A stretch of DNA of 64,000 nt from JAOAPG01 sp963791575. Its GTDB lineage: Bacteria; Acidobacteriota; Terriglobia; Terriglobales; Acidobacteriaceae. The position numbers and the translations under genes are program-made. Under the pieces are notes generated by a model. It did not search any database. It saw only the letters and a list, made by a program, of their open reading frames with translations, and was not told where the DNA came from. Positions 8,464-17,813 of the stretch are shown here, one piece after another (position 1 is the stretch's first letter; each line of letters begins with the position of its first letter). Where the stretch lies: positions 310,001 to 374,000 of the forward strand of contig CAWBSY010000022.1 in the NCBI GenBank assembly GCA_963791575.1, read 5' to 3'.

Positions 8464-9837
8464 TTATGCGAATACAGCGGGGTCCAATTCCGAAAAGAAA
8501 GCTTTGTGCAAGCGTTGGACCACTCCCGGTACCGCATCCTCTTCGATCACGAATGTCAGGTTAATCTCAGAGGCCCCTTGTGAAATCATACGGATTTTGA
8601 GATCCGAAAGCTCGCCAAAGACGCGCGCTGCAATTCCCGGCACCTCGCGCAAATTTTCTCCGACCAGGCAAACGATCGCTTTCCGTCCTTCATATTTTAC
8701 GTCAGCAAGTTTCGCCAGATCCGCCGCCAAGGCTGGAATCGATTCATTGGAATCAACCGTCAAGGACACACTGACTTCGGAGGTCGAAACTACATCGACC
8801 GGAATGCGATGCCGATCAAATGCATCAAAGATCGATTTCAAGAAGCCATGCGCCAATAACATTCTAGGCGCCGCCACGTCTACAATCGTTATGCGTTTCT
8901 TGGCAGCAATCGCCTTAAAGAAATTCTTGCAAGCCGGTGCTCTGGCCGCGATACGAGTCCCTTCGCAACTGGGATTGCGAGAATTCAAAATATACACAGG
9001 AATGTTCTTTTGAATCGCGGGCAGCACCGTCGCCGGATGCAGCACCTTGGCTCCAAAATAAGCGAGCTCGGCGGCTTCATCAAAGCTGATGACTTTGATC
9101 CGCCGTGCGTCTGGGCAGATATTTGGATCAGTAGTCATCATCCCGTCAACATCGGTCCAGATTTCGATTCTCTCCGCATCCAGCCCCGCGCCGACGATTG
9201 CCGCGGAAAAATCTGAACCTCCGCGACCGATTGTGGTCGTTATCCCGCCCTTGCTCGCTCCAATAAATCCGCCCATCACTGGAACGCGGTCTGAGTTCAG
9301 AAGCGGAAGCACGTGTGCCCGCAATTTTTCATTGGTCTCGTCGAATAGAGGCGTAGCGCGAGTGTGCGCATTGTCGGTGACAATGCACTTGCGCGAATCA
9401 ACCATGGTCGACAAAATGCCATGAGCAGAAAGTGCTGCGGCTACCAGCTTGCTGGAAAGCATCTCGCCATAGGCCGCCACATGATCAGTGGTCCTGGGAG
9501 TTAGTTCTCCGACCGCAGAAATGCCTCGTAGGAGCTCATCAAGAGACTCAAAGTCATCTCCTAAATCACTGTGGAACTCGGTGAACAGTGCCGTACCTAG
9601 CAGCTCTCCGGCTGTGTTGTAGTGTCGCTCGCGAAGTTCGCGAGAAAGCTTCAACGCGGTTTTGCGATCACCTGATCCCGCCGCCTTTGCCATCGTGAGC
9701 AGTTGGTCGGTGACCTTCGCCATAGCGCTTACGACGACCACCGGTCTTTGTAACAGGCGTTCGGTTACGATGCTGGCAACCCGTTCGATAGCACGAGTGT
9801 CGCCAACCGAAGTTCCGCCGAACTTCATCACGATCAT
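8464..9837 (-). CDS. lysC: Aspartate kinase
   Basis: Phosphorylates aspartate, the first step towards lysine, methionine and threonine. 457 aa. The kinase domain begins MIVMKFGGTSVGD (ATP/aspartate binding), continues with FIGASKGGITTTIGRGGSDF (near residues 192-211) and the WTDVDGMMTTDP motif. Two C-terminal ACT domains start near residue 310 (KRITIVDVAA..., then VCLVGENLREVPGIAARVFG). The length and domain order fit a monofunctional, allosterically controlled aspartokinase. It heads the minus-strand operon lysC-dapB-dapA-dapD. The 160 bases upstream show no lysine riboswitch that I can recognise. Confidence 0.93.
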   Translation of the reverse strand: MIVMKFGGTSVGDTRAIERVASIVTERLLQRPVVVVSAMAKVTDQLLTMAKAAGSGDRKTALKLSRELRERHYNTAGELLGTALFTEFHSDLGDDFESLDELLRGISAVGELTPRTTDHVAAYGEMLSSKLVAAALSAHGILSTMVDSRKCIVTDNAHTRATPLFDETNEKLRAHVLPLLNSDRVPVMGGFIGASKGGITTTIGRGGSDFSAAIVGAGLDAERIEIWTDVDGMMTTDPNICPDARRIKVISFDEAAELAYFGAKVLHPATVLPAIQKNIPVYILNSRNPSCEGTRIAARAPACKNFFKAIAAKKRITIVDVAAPRMLLAHGFLKSIFDAFDRHRIPVDVVSTSEVSVSLTVDSNESIPALAADLAKLADVKYEGRKAIVCLVGENLREVPGIAARVFGELSDLKIRMISQGASEINLTFVIEEDAVPGVVQRLHKAFFSELDPAVFA

Positions 9838-9997
9838 CGAAGGGCGGCTCCGCTAGGGAAATTCTCAGACACCGAAAATGATAGGACGAGCGCAGCTACG
9901 AGTAAGGGCGACCACGCAAGTCGAACAGTAGGTATTTGCATGAAGTGTTGCTGCGATTCTACAACAGAGGATTTAGGCTACCGCGGTGCGATGTGGT

Positions 9998-11086
9998 TCA
10001 CTTACCAGATCCGATATCAGTGCCGAAGGCATACTCGTTCAATGGGCCGAAACGTTTCTTCTCGGCATACAATCTCCAGCGTCGCCACACGATTCGCAGA
10101 CTTGCCATCACTGGAATGGAAAGATAAATCCCGAGAACCCCGGCGATTTCTCCTCCAGCTAATACGCCAAAGAGGGCTGCGAGAGGATGCAGTTCCATGC
10201 TTCGTCCCATGATCCGCGGCGAAATCGCATAGTCTTGCGCTATTCTCCATGCGCCGAGGAATATTACCAGCACCACCCAATGGGAGTAGCTCAACAGTAA
10301 AGAAACTCCGAGAATGACCACTGCCGCGACCAGCGGTCCAACTACCGGAATGAATTCCATGATGCCGCCTGCCGTGCCTAATACCAGCGCATAAGGCACG
10401 CGCGCTATTCCCATAAACGCGGTATACACAATGAGGGATAGAGCGGCGAGCGTAAGTTGTGCGCGGATGAAGTGCGCCAGCATCTGATTCAAATCATCTA
10501 ATACGCCTTGCAGGAACTCGCGCTGAGGTTTGGTATGTACGAACGAAAGGAGTGTGTCGTTAAAGGCTCGCCCGTCTTTTAGAAAAAAAGCCGCCAGAAT
10601 TGGTACGACGACGAGGAGCCATGATTCCTTGGCAACGGCGGCCAATCGCAGTCCCACACCTTGTGCGATGCCCAGCAGTTCTCCGCGATGTCCCGCAAGC
10701 AAAGCCCCCAATTGATCTCGTGTGGTGTGACTCCAACCGCGCTCTGCGCCTATCTGTTCTGCGATCTGTCCCGAGCCGACGCGCTCCAGCAACGCAGGCA
10801 GCGCTCCGCTTAAACGCTGAGCTTCGTGGCCGATTTGCGGTCCAACGAAAAAGAAAAACGTGACCAGCAGACCTATCAGCAACAAGTAAATGATGGCAAT
10901 TGCGATTCCGCGGCTACGGGTCCACTTCTCTAACCAGGAGACAGCGGGAGCGACAAGGTAAGCAAAGAAGACAGCAAACAGGAACGCGACCAGGGTGTGG
11001 TACGCGATGTAAAAAAAACCGAGCACCATCGCAAACAAAAGGACAGTGATGAGAACGCGAACGGTGCGTACGTCGATAAGCGGCAT
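9998..11086 (-). CDS. AI-2E family transporter (PerM/YdiK-type membrane protein)
   Basis: 362 aa polytopic membrane protein of the AI-2E transporter family. Two N-terminal hydrophobic segments (about 9-30 and 31-50) come first, then YLVAPAVSWLEKW, an extracytoplasmic stretch, and a C-terminal block of helices containing MEFIPVVGPLVAAVVILGVS and GEIAGVLGIYLSIPVMASLR, which are family hallmarks. Members export autoinducer-2, other small metabolites or act as Na+/H+ exchangers; the substrate cannot be told from sequence. It is transcribed towards lysC with a 160-base gap, so it is probably a separate unit. Confidence 0.85.
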   Translation of the reverse strand: MPLIDVRTVRVLITVLLFAMVLGFFYIAYHTLVAFLFAVFFAYLVAPAVSWLEKWTRSRGIAIAIIYLLLIGLLVTFFFFVGPQIGHEAQRLSGALPALLERVGSGQIAEQIGAERGWSHTTRDQLGALLAGHRGELLGIAQGVGLRLAAVAKESWLLVVVPILAAFFLKDGRAFNDTLLSFVHTKPQREFLQGVLDDLNQMLAHFIRAQLTLAALSLIVYTAFMGIARVPYALVLGTAGGIMEFIPVVGPLVAAVVILGVSLLLSYSHWVVLVIFLGAWRIAQDYAISPRIMGRSMELHPLAALFGVLAGGEIAGVLGIYLSIPVMASLRIVWRRWRLYAEKKRFGPLNEYAFGTDIGSGK

Positions 11087-11122
11087 TAAGCTATCATTCT
11101 AGATCGTTTCCAGAATAGCTGA

Positions 11123-11857
11123 TTAATCTCGGACAACTTCCGTCGAGTCGCTCGCAATCAAGATTCGTATGACTTTGAAGTGATCATCCACCCAAATCGA
11201 CCAGTCGCCGCTATCACTAGTTAAAGTGAATTTACTGAGCTCTCGCTCAGCCCCATGAATTCGCACTTTTTCCACGGCACCGAACGCCATCTCCACCGGA
11301 GACGAATTGCGCGCATGAGGGTTGAGGGTTCCGAACTGTGTTTTCTGGCCTTGAGGACATTTCAACGCGCCAGCTTCTTGACGGCACGCGGTTGCCAGGT
11401 AACGCCATAGCAGTACTTCGCGTTGTACAAAAAAATAATCATCCAAGATGCTGCTCGACGTAGGCAGGTAGAAAGGTTTCTCCTGCGGCTTATCCGAACC
11501 GCTGGTGATTCGTTCGGTCAGCATATCCTGACTCGGAATGACCACGGCCTGCGTTTTGCCCGGGCTGGCTTCTTTCCACTCATAGCGCCGTAGTTCTCCG
11601 TTCGCTGTGAGTTGCAGTTCAGAAGACTGTTCCGCTTTTTGGGCTCCCTGATCTGATTTGAATTCCGAGGTTATGACGCTGCCGTTCGGGTTCTGCTCGA
11701 TGGAAAACTTCTCCGTGGCAACGCGTTGCCCCTGCATGAAGACGCCGAACGAACCTGAGTCGACCATCTGTGTCGCACTGCTCCCGGCACCTTGTAGACC
11801 GACGGAGAGGAGAGGTACGGCGAATGCCGCCATTGCTAGCGCACGATTGAACTTCAC
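11123..11857 (-). CDS. Secreted protein of unknown function
   Basis: I do not recognise a characterised family. The 244 aa product begins with a plausible signal peptide (FNRALAMAAFAVPLLSVGLQ, residues 3-22, then an Ala/Gly-rich cleavage region) and is otherwise hydrophilic with alternating beta-like segments. It ends SDSTEVVRD. Acidobacterial secreted proteins with a similar opening (SGSFGVFMQGQRVATEKFSI) exist, judged from memory. The GTG start at 11857 overlaps the aroK stop by four bases (GTGA), so it is translationally coupled to the shikimate kinase gene. Confidence 0.7.
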   Translation of the reverse strand: MKFNRALAMAAFAVPLLSVGLQGAGSSATQMVDSGSFGVFMQGQRVATEKFSIEQNPNGSVITSEFKSDQGAQKAEQSSELQLTANGELRRYEWKEASPGKTQAVVIPSQDMLTERITSGSDKPQEKPFYLPTSSSILDDYFFVQREVLLWRYLATACRQEAGALKCPQGQKTQFGTLNPHARNSSPVEMAFGAVEKVRIHGAERELSKFTLTSDSGDWSIWVDDHFKVIRILIASDSTEVVRD

Positions 11858-12462
11858 TTTGTGACTCCTGTCTCGCCGGGGAGAGGTCCCAGTCCAAGAT
11901 TAGTGGCTATCTCTGCCGCGATCATCTCGACATTCTTTTCGCTCGTATCTATTCGCAGAAATGCTTTTTGATAAAAACCTTTTCGAGTTTCATACAAGCT
12001 TCGAAATTGGTCTCGATCCCGTCGCAGAGGACGTTCAACTGGTTGCATTTGGCAGCGCTGAAAGAGTTCGTCTACTGGCGCGTCCAGGAAAACCGAAGGG
12101 AATTTAGCCTCCTCCAGTAACTTTGCATTTTCCGGTTGCACAAAGGCTCCGCCTCCCAACGCTACAACTCGTGGGCTCGCATCTAGCTCCGACAGTAACT
12201 TGCGCAATGCATCGTGTTCCGCGCGACGGAACTCTGTTTCCCCGGAGTCGCGAAAAATCGTTTCGATGTTGCGTCCTTCCCGTGCCTGAATAAGGTCATC
12301 CAAATCATCGAATCGCCAGCCTAGGATCCGTCCTAGAACCCTACCTACGCTGGTTTTGCCCGCACCCATAAAGCCGACCAGGAAGACGGCCCTCGTGCCA
12401 GACACGCTGCCACGGCGGGACGAATTCGTTTCGGAAAACGAATCCTGACCGGTTCCTTTCAT
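11854..12462 (-). CDS. aroK: Shikimate kinase
   Basis: Phosphorylates shikimate with ATP in the chorismate pathway. The P-loop is FLVGFMGAGKTSVGRVLG. The shikimate-binding DD pair is in FDDLDDLI. The RDSGETEFRRAEHDAL segment and the ALGGGAF glycine motif follow, and the lid has RPLRRDRDQF. The core is of ordinary size (about 175 aa). The ATG at 12462 avoids overlap with the upstream DUF4097 gene and leaves a short 25-residue tail before the P-loop. The open frame extends to 12600 but that part overlaps the neighbour. No convincing Shine-Dalgarno is visible at 12462, so the start is uncertain. Confidence 0.88.
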   Translation of the reverse strand: MKGTGQDSFSETNSSRRGSVSGTRAVFLVGFMGAGKTSVGRVLGRILGWRFDDLDDLIQAREGRNIETIFRDSGETEFRRAEHDALRKLLSELDASPRVVALGGGAFVQPENAKLLEEAKFPSVFLDAPVDELFQRCQMQPVERPLRRDRDQFRSLYETRKGFYQKAFLRIDTSEKNVEMIAAEIATNLGLGPLPGETGVTK

Positions 12463-12508
12463 GCGGAGGACAGGAGCGGCGGCGAGCCACCGCTCAATGT
12501 CAGTTTCC

Positions 12509-13366
12509 TTACTTGGTTTTTTTCTTGAGGTGGATTTTACCACTGAAAGAAAACAACTTAACCGAAGAGGCTGCCTTATTGATCGTACCTGCGAAGGCAC
12601 TCCCCGCTTTCATTGGGAAGGATGTGTGTTCAGGTTGAAGCGGAAAATCATTATCAACCTGTCCTTGTACTGACCGCGCCGTCACGTCGATGGAAGCATA
12701 GGCGGGGGCCATTGCTTCGATGTCGCCCGTATGACTCGTTAGCGAATATTCACCGCCGCCACCGAAATCACCGTCGTAATGAATCTTGCCACTGCTTGAG
12801 TTTACGTTGACGAACGGACCGCTAACCGAAGTCAGAATAACGTCTCCACTAAGGGATGTGATCTCTACGTGGCCGTTTCGAATATCGGTGAGGGTGACCG
12901 GACCATTCAGCGTTCTTACATGCACGTGGCCGTCTGTAGATTCTCGCACGTCCACATTCGCCGTGTTGCCTTCTATGACTACATCGCCACGTAGGTTCTC
13001 GGCATGCAACGGACCGCTAGTCGAATTCAGCCTCACATTTGCATCCGCAGGGACCAGCACTTCGTATTCGACCTGTCCGCTATTCGAATCCGCTCCGTCC
13101 AGTAAGTGGGACTTGACCACTACGCGATTGCCGCGCTGGTTCTCGTCCACCTCAACCTTGTCAGATTTAAGAATTGCAACCACGCTCACGCGTTTGGCTG
13201 GACCAGCTTTGACGGAAACAGGGCCGTACTGATTATTAATTGTGATGCTGGCATGGTGGCCAACTTTGAAGTGATACTCTTTCCGGCTTTCGGCGACTGC
13301 AACTGCTGCCGCTCCGATCAGGACTATTACAACGAGCAATTTTGCATCACATCGACTGCGCCCCAT
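12509..13366 (-). CDS. DUF4097-family beta-strand repeat protein, exported
   Basis: 285 aa. An N-terminal hydrophobic signal or anchor (KLLVVIVLIGAAAVAVAES, residues 9-27) is followed by repeating beta strands of the DUF4097 (putative adhesin) type: VRLNSTSGPLHAENLRGDV, VHVRTLNGPVTLTDIRNGHV and VEITSLSGDVILTSVSGP, each built around S/NGxV turns, which suggests a right-handed beta-helix. It ends KIHLKKKTK. Members are often encoded next to ECF sigma/anti-sigma pairs, as here (13457-14693). Localisation is probably periplasmic or cell surface; the function is unknown. Confidence 0.8.
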   Translation of the reverse strand: MGRSRCDAKLLVVIVLIGAAAVAVAESRKEYHFKVGHHASITINNQYGPVSVKAGPAKRVSVVAILKSDKVEVDENQRGNRVVVKSHLLDGADSNSGQVEYEVLVPADANVRLNSTSGPLHAENLRGDVVIEGNTANVDVRESTDGHVHVRTLNGPVTLTDIRNGHVEITSLSGDVILTSVSGPFVNVNSSSGKIHYDGDFGGGGEYSLTSHTGDIEAMAPAYASIDVTARSVQGQVDNDFPLQPEHTSFPMKAGSAFAGTINKAASSVKLFSFSGKIHLKKKTK

Positions 13367-13456
13367 TTTGCTTCTCCCCGATTTCAGCAGTTGCCTGTCT
13401 CATCACCCGAGTGTTATTCCCCAATTATCGCAAAGACCGATTATGGCAGAGGTCGG

Positions 13457-14074
13457 TCATGGTAAAGAGCGGTCCATGGCCATTTCATAAACCATAGCCT
13501 TCTGCTCGTAAGCATTCATCAGATATCGTTGCACTTCCTCATCGTTGGGATTGCTCTTGGCTGACTCCTCCGCGTCGTGAATATAAGCATTGACGTTCCG
13601 GAGATTGGCTTGGTAGGAGGCCAGCATCGCAGGCGAACGACGCTGTACCGACTGCAATAATTGATCATCATCAGGCGATCCCAGATCGTTCGAAGCCACG
13701 TCGACAATTTTAGAAGTCTCTTTGGGGACTGTTTGTTCGTAGCGCACTGCGAAAGCTACGAGGAGCAGGGCTGCGACGGGCACCAGCCATGCAGAGCGCC
13801 ACCAGCGATGCGTCGCCTTCGACGGCAGGTCAATTTGCTGCGGTCCACGAATCAACCCTTCCTGGCGCAATGCAATCTCAATCGAATTCCACACTCGCGA
13901 ACTCGGCTCCGCTTCACGTTCCAGAAAGTGGGCTTCTTGCGAAATGGCGTTTAGATCATTAACAAGGTCTTCACAGGCCGCGCAGGATTGGAGATGTTGA
14001 TCGTGCTCCACGCTCCTGAGGGCCTCGTCGTCAATGATGTCGGCCAGTACGCGTTCAAATTCAGTACAAGTCAT
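13457..14074 (-). CDS. Membrane anti-sigma factor with zinc-finger N-terminus
   Basis: 205 aa from the ATG at 14074, which has a GGAG Shine-Dalgarno six bases upstream; a TTG at 14086 is an alternative. The N-terminal anti-sigma domain has the zf-HC2 ligand pattern with an early Cys (MTC) and then HxxxCxxC (HLQSCAAC). A single membrane helix (WLVPVAALLLVAFAV) lies mid-protein. The C-terminal part is an extracytoplasmic helical tail. It follows the ECF sigma factor gene after 22 bases, so it very likely holds that sigma factor at the membrane until a signal is sensed. Confidence 0.83.
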   Translation of the reverse strand: MTCTEFERVLADIIDDEALRSVEHDQHLQSCAACEDLVNDLNAISQEAHFLEREAEPSSRVWNSIEIALRQEGLIRGPQQIDLPSKATHRWWRSAWLVPVAALLLVAFAVRYEQTVPKETSKIVDVASNDLGSPDDDQLLQSVQRRSPAMLASYQANLRNVNAYIHDAEESAKSNPNDEEVQRYLMNAYEQKAMVYEMAMDRSLP

Positions 14075-14096
14075 ACTGCTCTCCAAACTTCCACGC

Positions 14097-14693
14097 TCAG
14101 GTCGCTTTTTGCGCTTTCGCTGTTTTAATAAGTTCGCGCAATTTCAGCCGCGCCTTGTGCAGTTGTGATTTGCTGTTGCCAATTGAACAGCCCACCATTT
14201 CTGCAATTTCGTTGTGCTCGTAACCTTCCACATCGTGCAGCACGAAAATGGATTTGTACCCCGGAGGCAAAGCATCAATCGCCCGTTGCAACTGCAGGCG
14301 ATCAACCGAACCTGCTAGCTTCGCATCCGTCGCCCCCAATTCTTTGCGGGGCGTTTCTTCCTCAGTTTCGACCGTATCGTCGAGCGGCACCACCGAAAGG
14401 CCCTTCTTCCGGAGTTGCATCAGTACCACATTCACTGCCATGCGATGCAGCCATGTCGAAAAGGCCGACTCTCCGCGGAAAGTTCCGATCTTTCGAAACA
14501 GCTGCAAAAAAGCTTCCTGAGTTAAATCCTCGGCCGCTGCCGTATTCGCCGTCATTCGCAGACACAACGAATACACGCGACGCTTATGCAGGTTGTACAG
14601 AATCTCAAAGGCTTCTGCATCCCCCTGTTTCGCCCGTTCAATCGCTTCTGACTCAGTAAGCTTGTTTGCCTTTGATTTCTTAGCGTCCGTCAA
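14097..14693 (-). CDS. RNA polymerase sigma factor, ECF subfamily
   Basis: 198 aa sigma-70 family regulator. Region 2 comprises FEILYNLHKRRVYSLCLRMT, AAEDLTQEAFLQLFRKIGTF and AFSTWLHRMAVNVV (about residues 28-90). A linker rich in Glu/Thr comes next. Region 4 has LPPGYKSIFVLHDVEGYEH and EIAEMVGCSIGNSKSQLHKARLKL (about 140-185, the -35 binding helix-turn-helix). It is transcribed with its anti-sigma factor and probably with the DUF4097 gene. The target regulon cannot be predicted from the window. Confidence 0.93.
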   Translation of the reverse strand: MTDAKKSKANKLTESEAIERAKQGDAEAFEILYNLHKRRVYSLCLRMTANTAAAEDLTQEAFLQLFRKIGTFRGESAFSTWLHRMAVNVVLMQLRKKGLSVVPLDDTVETEEETPRKELGATDAKLAGSVDRLQLQRAIDALPPGYKSIFVLHDVEGYEHNEIAEMVGCSIGNSKSQLHKARLKLRELIKTAKAQKAT

Positions 14694-15445
14694 GTCGCCT
14701 TTTCCGGCCGCACTCAGTGTGATGCGGCGTATCTACCTTTTCGTTGTCCTACTTGCGTCTTCCATGCGTGTTTCAGATTGTCATTATGGATGCCGCAACG
14801 CACTGTGGTCGCAGGGCTTATGACTCGGCTTCCTCAAGGTGACTTTAGTGACATTCGCAGCCTAATTGGCCAAAGCAACTCTCGTCAACCATGCTTAATT
14901 TCCGGCCTGCAGCGGATCATCCAGAGGGCGCTCATCGCGACGACGTCGCCCCAATGACCGTTCAGCGCCGAGCCGGGAAACTCCACATTCGAACCGATCT
15001 TAATATCTTAATGATGATAGCCCCTGGGATTAGCCGCGTCAGCTTCCCGCCGAGCATTGAGACGCAAATTGCGATTCGCGTAGACGCTGCTCCGGATAAC
15101 TACGACCACATAGATCAAATACCTATTGCTCGAAGGCGGGCGATCGGTTCGTCACTCTGCGAGGTGCTGAAACTCCTAAATTGGTCCTGAGGCTCGCATA
15201 AGAGCGGGAAGCGTTGGGTGAAGGCAAGTGGGCTTAGCTTGTGCATGTATTTGCATATGCGTAATCTGCCATAATTAAAAACAATCGATAAGTCCTTTAT
15301 ATTCATTATCGATATCTCCGGGTACTTTGGTAACCCGAGTGCACTTACCTGAGCAGCATCTTTGTGTTCGGACGCTAGCTTAGCGATGATTCTGCGCCTA
15401 CGGGAATCACATAAGTTAGGTCCTCGGTGACTGAAGGGAATACTC
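14694..15445. other. 750-base intergenic stretch, no supported gene
   Basis: No frame here resembles a known protein. A short stem (CGGGT...ACCCG, near 15319-15337) lies upstream of the PEP-CTERM gene, but I cannot match it to a known riboswitch. Regulatory sequence for both the sigma factor (leftward) and the PEP-CTERM gene (rightward) must be here. Confidence 0.4.
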
Positions 15446-16069
15446 ATGAGACGAATTGTTTTGATGGCTTTCTTGGTGTTGGCCTGTTCACTGGCCGCGC
15501 TCGCTGACAGCGACGCTGTTTTCAAAAATGCCGGCGGCTCAGTTTACATGAGCAATAGCGGCGTGACCCTTAGCAAATCCAAGCTGGTTGAGATCGACGA
15601 GCCGAATGGCAATGTAATTCTGCCTCCGGTGGGCAGTTCCAACCACAGCCTGGGACAATTGAATTTCACTACCGGAGCTCTGATCAGCAGCTCGAAGTCT
15701 GGAAATACGACGACCTTTACCTACGCTGCTGGCGGATCGTTTGTGGTAACCGGCAACGGACAAAGTGGCGTTCCTAAGGGTGTAATCTTCAATGGCACCT
15801 TCAGCGGTAATGTCACTGTAGTGGCGACTACTCATTCCAGAGGCGGTCCGCCTCCGACTTGGCTGCTCACGGGCAACGTGACCGGAACCTACAATGGCCA
15901 GACCATTAATGGTGTGACTGTGCAGTTGAAGGTCGCGGGGGTCAATGGCGACAAGGTTAGCGGATCGACCACTTTGTCGACAGTTCCCGAGCCGGGCACT
16001 TTAGGGCTATTAGGGACAGGCCTGATTGGTATGGCTGGGTTCATTCGTCACAAGATCAAAACGCGGTAG
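15446..16069 (+). CDS. PEP-CTERM sorting domain protein
   Basis: 207 aa extracellular protein. A signal peptide (MRRIVLMAFLVLACSLAALA) is followed by a Ser/Thr/Asn/Gly-rich beta-type body with SNSGVTLSKSKLVEI, GNTTTFTYAAGGSFVVTGNG and AGVNGDKVSG. The C-terminus has VPEPGTLGLLGTGLIGMAG, then FIRHKIKTR, a textbook PEP-CTERM signal (PEP motif, hydrophobic helix, basic tail). This class is recognised and cleaved by an exosortase and is tied to exopolysaccharide. No exosortase gene is in the window. A good terminator follows at 16121. Confidence 0.88.
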   Translation: MRRIVLMAFLVLACSLAALADSDAVFKNAGGSVYMSNSGVTLSKSKLVEIDEPNGNVILPPVGSSNHSLGQLNFTTGALISSSKSGNTTTFTYAAGGSFVVTGNGQSGVPKGVIFNGTFSGNVTVVATTHSRGGPPPTWLLTGNVTGTYNGQTINGVTVQLKVAGVNGDKVSGSTTLSTVPEPGTLGLLGTGLIGMAGFIRHKIKTR

Positions 16070-16120
16070 TAAGCGAGCCAGTTAAACAGCTTTCGTCGGT
16101 GAAAATTGTTCGATTCGTCA

Positions 16121-16150
16121 AGTCCCCGCTTAACGGCGGGGACTTTGTTT
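16121..16150 (+). terminator. Rho-independent terminator after the PEP-CTERM gene
   Basis: The nine-base perfect stem AGTCCCCGC/GCGGGGACT (16121-16129 with 16136-16144) closes a six-base loop and is followed by TTGTTTTG. It lies about 50 bases after the stop codon. Confidence 0.85.
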
Positions 16151-16246
16151 TGTCTGGTCGTGTTTGACTTCACCGCCTCAACGATTTGGCAAATAACGAT
16201 TGCCAATGGATCGAGATTCGGCGTTGTCTTCTGCCGGGCCTGAACG

Positions 16247-17503
16247 CTATTCCTGAACCATGCTCTGAATTGTGAGTTTGTCTGCTCGCCTTAACTCGGG
16301 AAATCTCCAGGCCCAGATTCCGATCACGATCAAAGTTCCAATTCCGCCCAGCACTACAGCCGGCACAGTTCCAAACCACGCTGCAGTGACTCCGGATTCG
16401 AATTGTCCAAACTCGTTGGAGGCTCCGATAAACAGCATGTTAACGGCGCTGACTCGACCGCGCATTTCATCTTTCGTCGCAAGTTGAACCAATGTATTGC
16501 GAACAATGACGCTCACCATGTCGGTCGCGCCTACAAATACTAGGGAAATGAGAGATAAAACCAGACTGTGAGAAAGTCCGAAAATGATGGTGAAAATGCC
16601 AAAACCAGCGACGCACCAGAGCATCGCTGGCCCAGCTTTACGCCGCATCGGATGATAGGCGAGTAATGCAGCCATGACCGCAGCGCCGGCTCCCGGCGCA
16701 CTGCGTAATAATCCCAAACCCCACGGCCCGGTTCGCAAAATCTCTCTCGCATAAACCGGAAGCAGCGCCACCGCGCCTCCCAGCAGCACCGCGAATAGAT
16801 CAAGCGAAATTGCACCCAAGATTAGCTTCTGATTCCAAATGTAGTGGAGGCCGGCCATGACGGAGCTCACCGAGATCGGTTCGCGTTCACGAACAGTGGT
16901 TTCAGTCCTGATCCGCAAAGTCGAAACCAGCGCGGCGCCGGACGCGAAAATTGTTGCGGCATAGACTGCCGACGGGCCACGAAAAAATGCATAGATAAGT
17001 CCGCCAAGCGATGGGCCCAGGATTGTGGCCACGGTACGGGTACTTGCAGACCAAGCCACGGCATTCGGGTAGTGTTCAATCGGAACTAGTTGAGGAAGAA
17101 TCGCCTGGCCGACTGGGCCGTTGAAGGAACGTACGACTCCAAGCAATATCAGCACTTCGTAGATCGGCCATACGGAATGGAGGTCCCGCCAAGTAATCGC
17201 CAGCAGGAGGACAGAGCAAATCACAAACCCCGCATAACATAGCGAGAGCACGTTGCGACGATCAAAGCGGTCTACGGCGTGTCCTGAAATCAGAAAGAGC
17301 ACCACCCCGGGCAGGAATTGTGCGAGGCCGACTAGGCCAAGATCCAGCGGACGGTGGGTGATCTCATAAACCTGCCATCCCACGGCAACGGACAACATTT
17401 CGAGCGCGAGAATGATAAAAGAACGCGCGACCAGAAAATGTATGAAATTCGGATTGCCGAACGCCGCCCGTCCGGCGGCTATTTGATCAGTGGATGCCTC
17501 CAT
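16247..17503 (-). CDS. MFS transporter (EntS/MFS_3-type exporter)
   Basis: 418 aa major facilitator with about twelve hydrophobic segments. The opening NFIHFLVARSFIILALEMLS and VGWQVYEITHRPLDLGLVGL, followed by the loop motif GHAVDRFDRRNVL, match the EntS-like/transmembrane secretion effector branch. This branch exports siderophores or drugs. A second-half motif FVGATDMVSVIVRNTLVQLA and then DEMRGRVSAVNMLF is also typical. No siderophore or biosynthetic gene adjoins it, so the substrate is open. The 310 bases upstream (17504-17813) contain nothing I can identify before the tRNA-Leu. Confidence 0.88.
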   Translation of the reverse strand: MEASTDQIAAGRAAFGNPNFIHFLVARSFIILALEMLSVAVGWQVYEITHRPLDLGLVGLAQFLPGVVLFLISGHAVDRFDRRNVLSLCYAGFVICSVLLLAITWRDLHSVWPIYEVLILLGVVRSFNGPVGQAILPQLVPIEHYPNAVAWSASTRTVATILGPSLGGLIYAFFRGPSAVYAATIFASGAALVSTLRIRTETTVREREPISVSSVMAGLHYIWNQKLILGAISLDLFAVLLGGAVALLPVYAREILRTGPWGLGLLRSAPGAGAAVMAALLAYHPMRRKAGPAMLWCVAGFGIFTIIFGLSHSLVLSLISLVFVGATDMVSVIVRNTLVQLATKDEMRGRVSAVNMLFIGASNEFGQFESGVTAAWFGTVPAVVLGGIGTLIVIGIWAWRFPELRRADKLTIQSMVQE

Positions 17504-17813
17504 TGATGTCTACTACTGTGGCACAAAATTAGAAATTGCACGAGAGAAGGGCGTGGAACGGTAGACATCTACGTGAATAATCGAGGGAAAAAGTGTAAGG
17601 TTCGTTCATGAAGACTTTGCCACTGATGGGTGCGCCGCCCCGATCAATGTGGTCTCGGTCAGCCATCATTTTCTATAGTTTGATCTCCGGTATCTCGCTG
17701 TTTATGCGTTACTGGAACAGGAGGAAAAACAAATGAGCGCGGAACCGCTAAAGAGACTCCCCGAATTCTGAAACAGCGGAAGCCCCCTTCCTCTACGGTG
17801 GTTTTGCGATTAC

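Noticed and set aside
9838..9997. Possible lysine riboswitch upstream of lysC
   Set aside because: The region is short and I find none of the expected junction helices or an expression platform before the start codon.
14891..15190. 99-codon plus-strand frame in the sigma factor/PEP-CTERM gap
   Set aside because: No ribosome-binding site and no resemblance to any protein family.
15210..15240. GG-N10-GC spacing resembling a sigma-54 promoter upstream of the PEP-CTERM gene
   Set aside because: The -12 element lacks the TTGC consensus and the site is more than 200 bases from the start codon.
15300..15440. Stem with GGTTACC-like text, considered as a cyclic-di-GMP riboswitch
   Set aside because: The core GGGACGCAAAG and GGCAAACC sequences of that riboswitch are absent on both strands.
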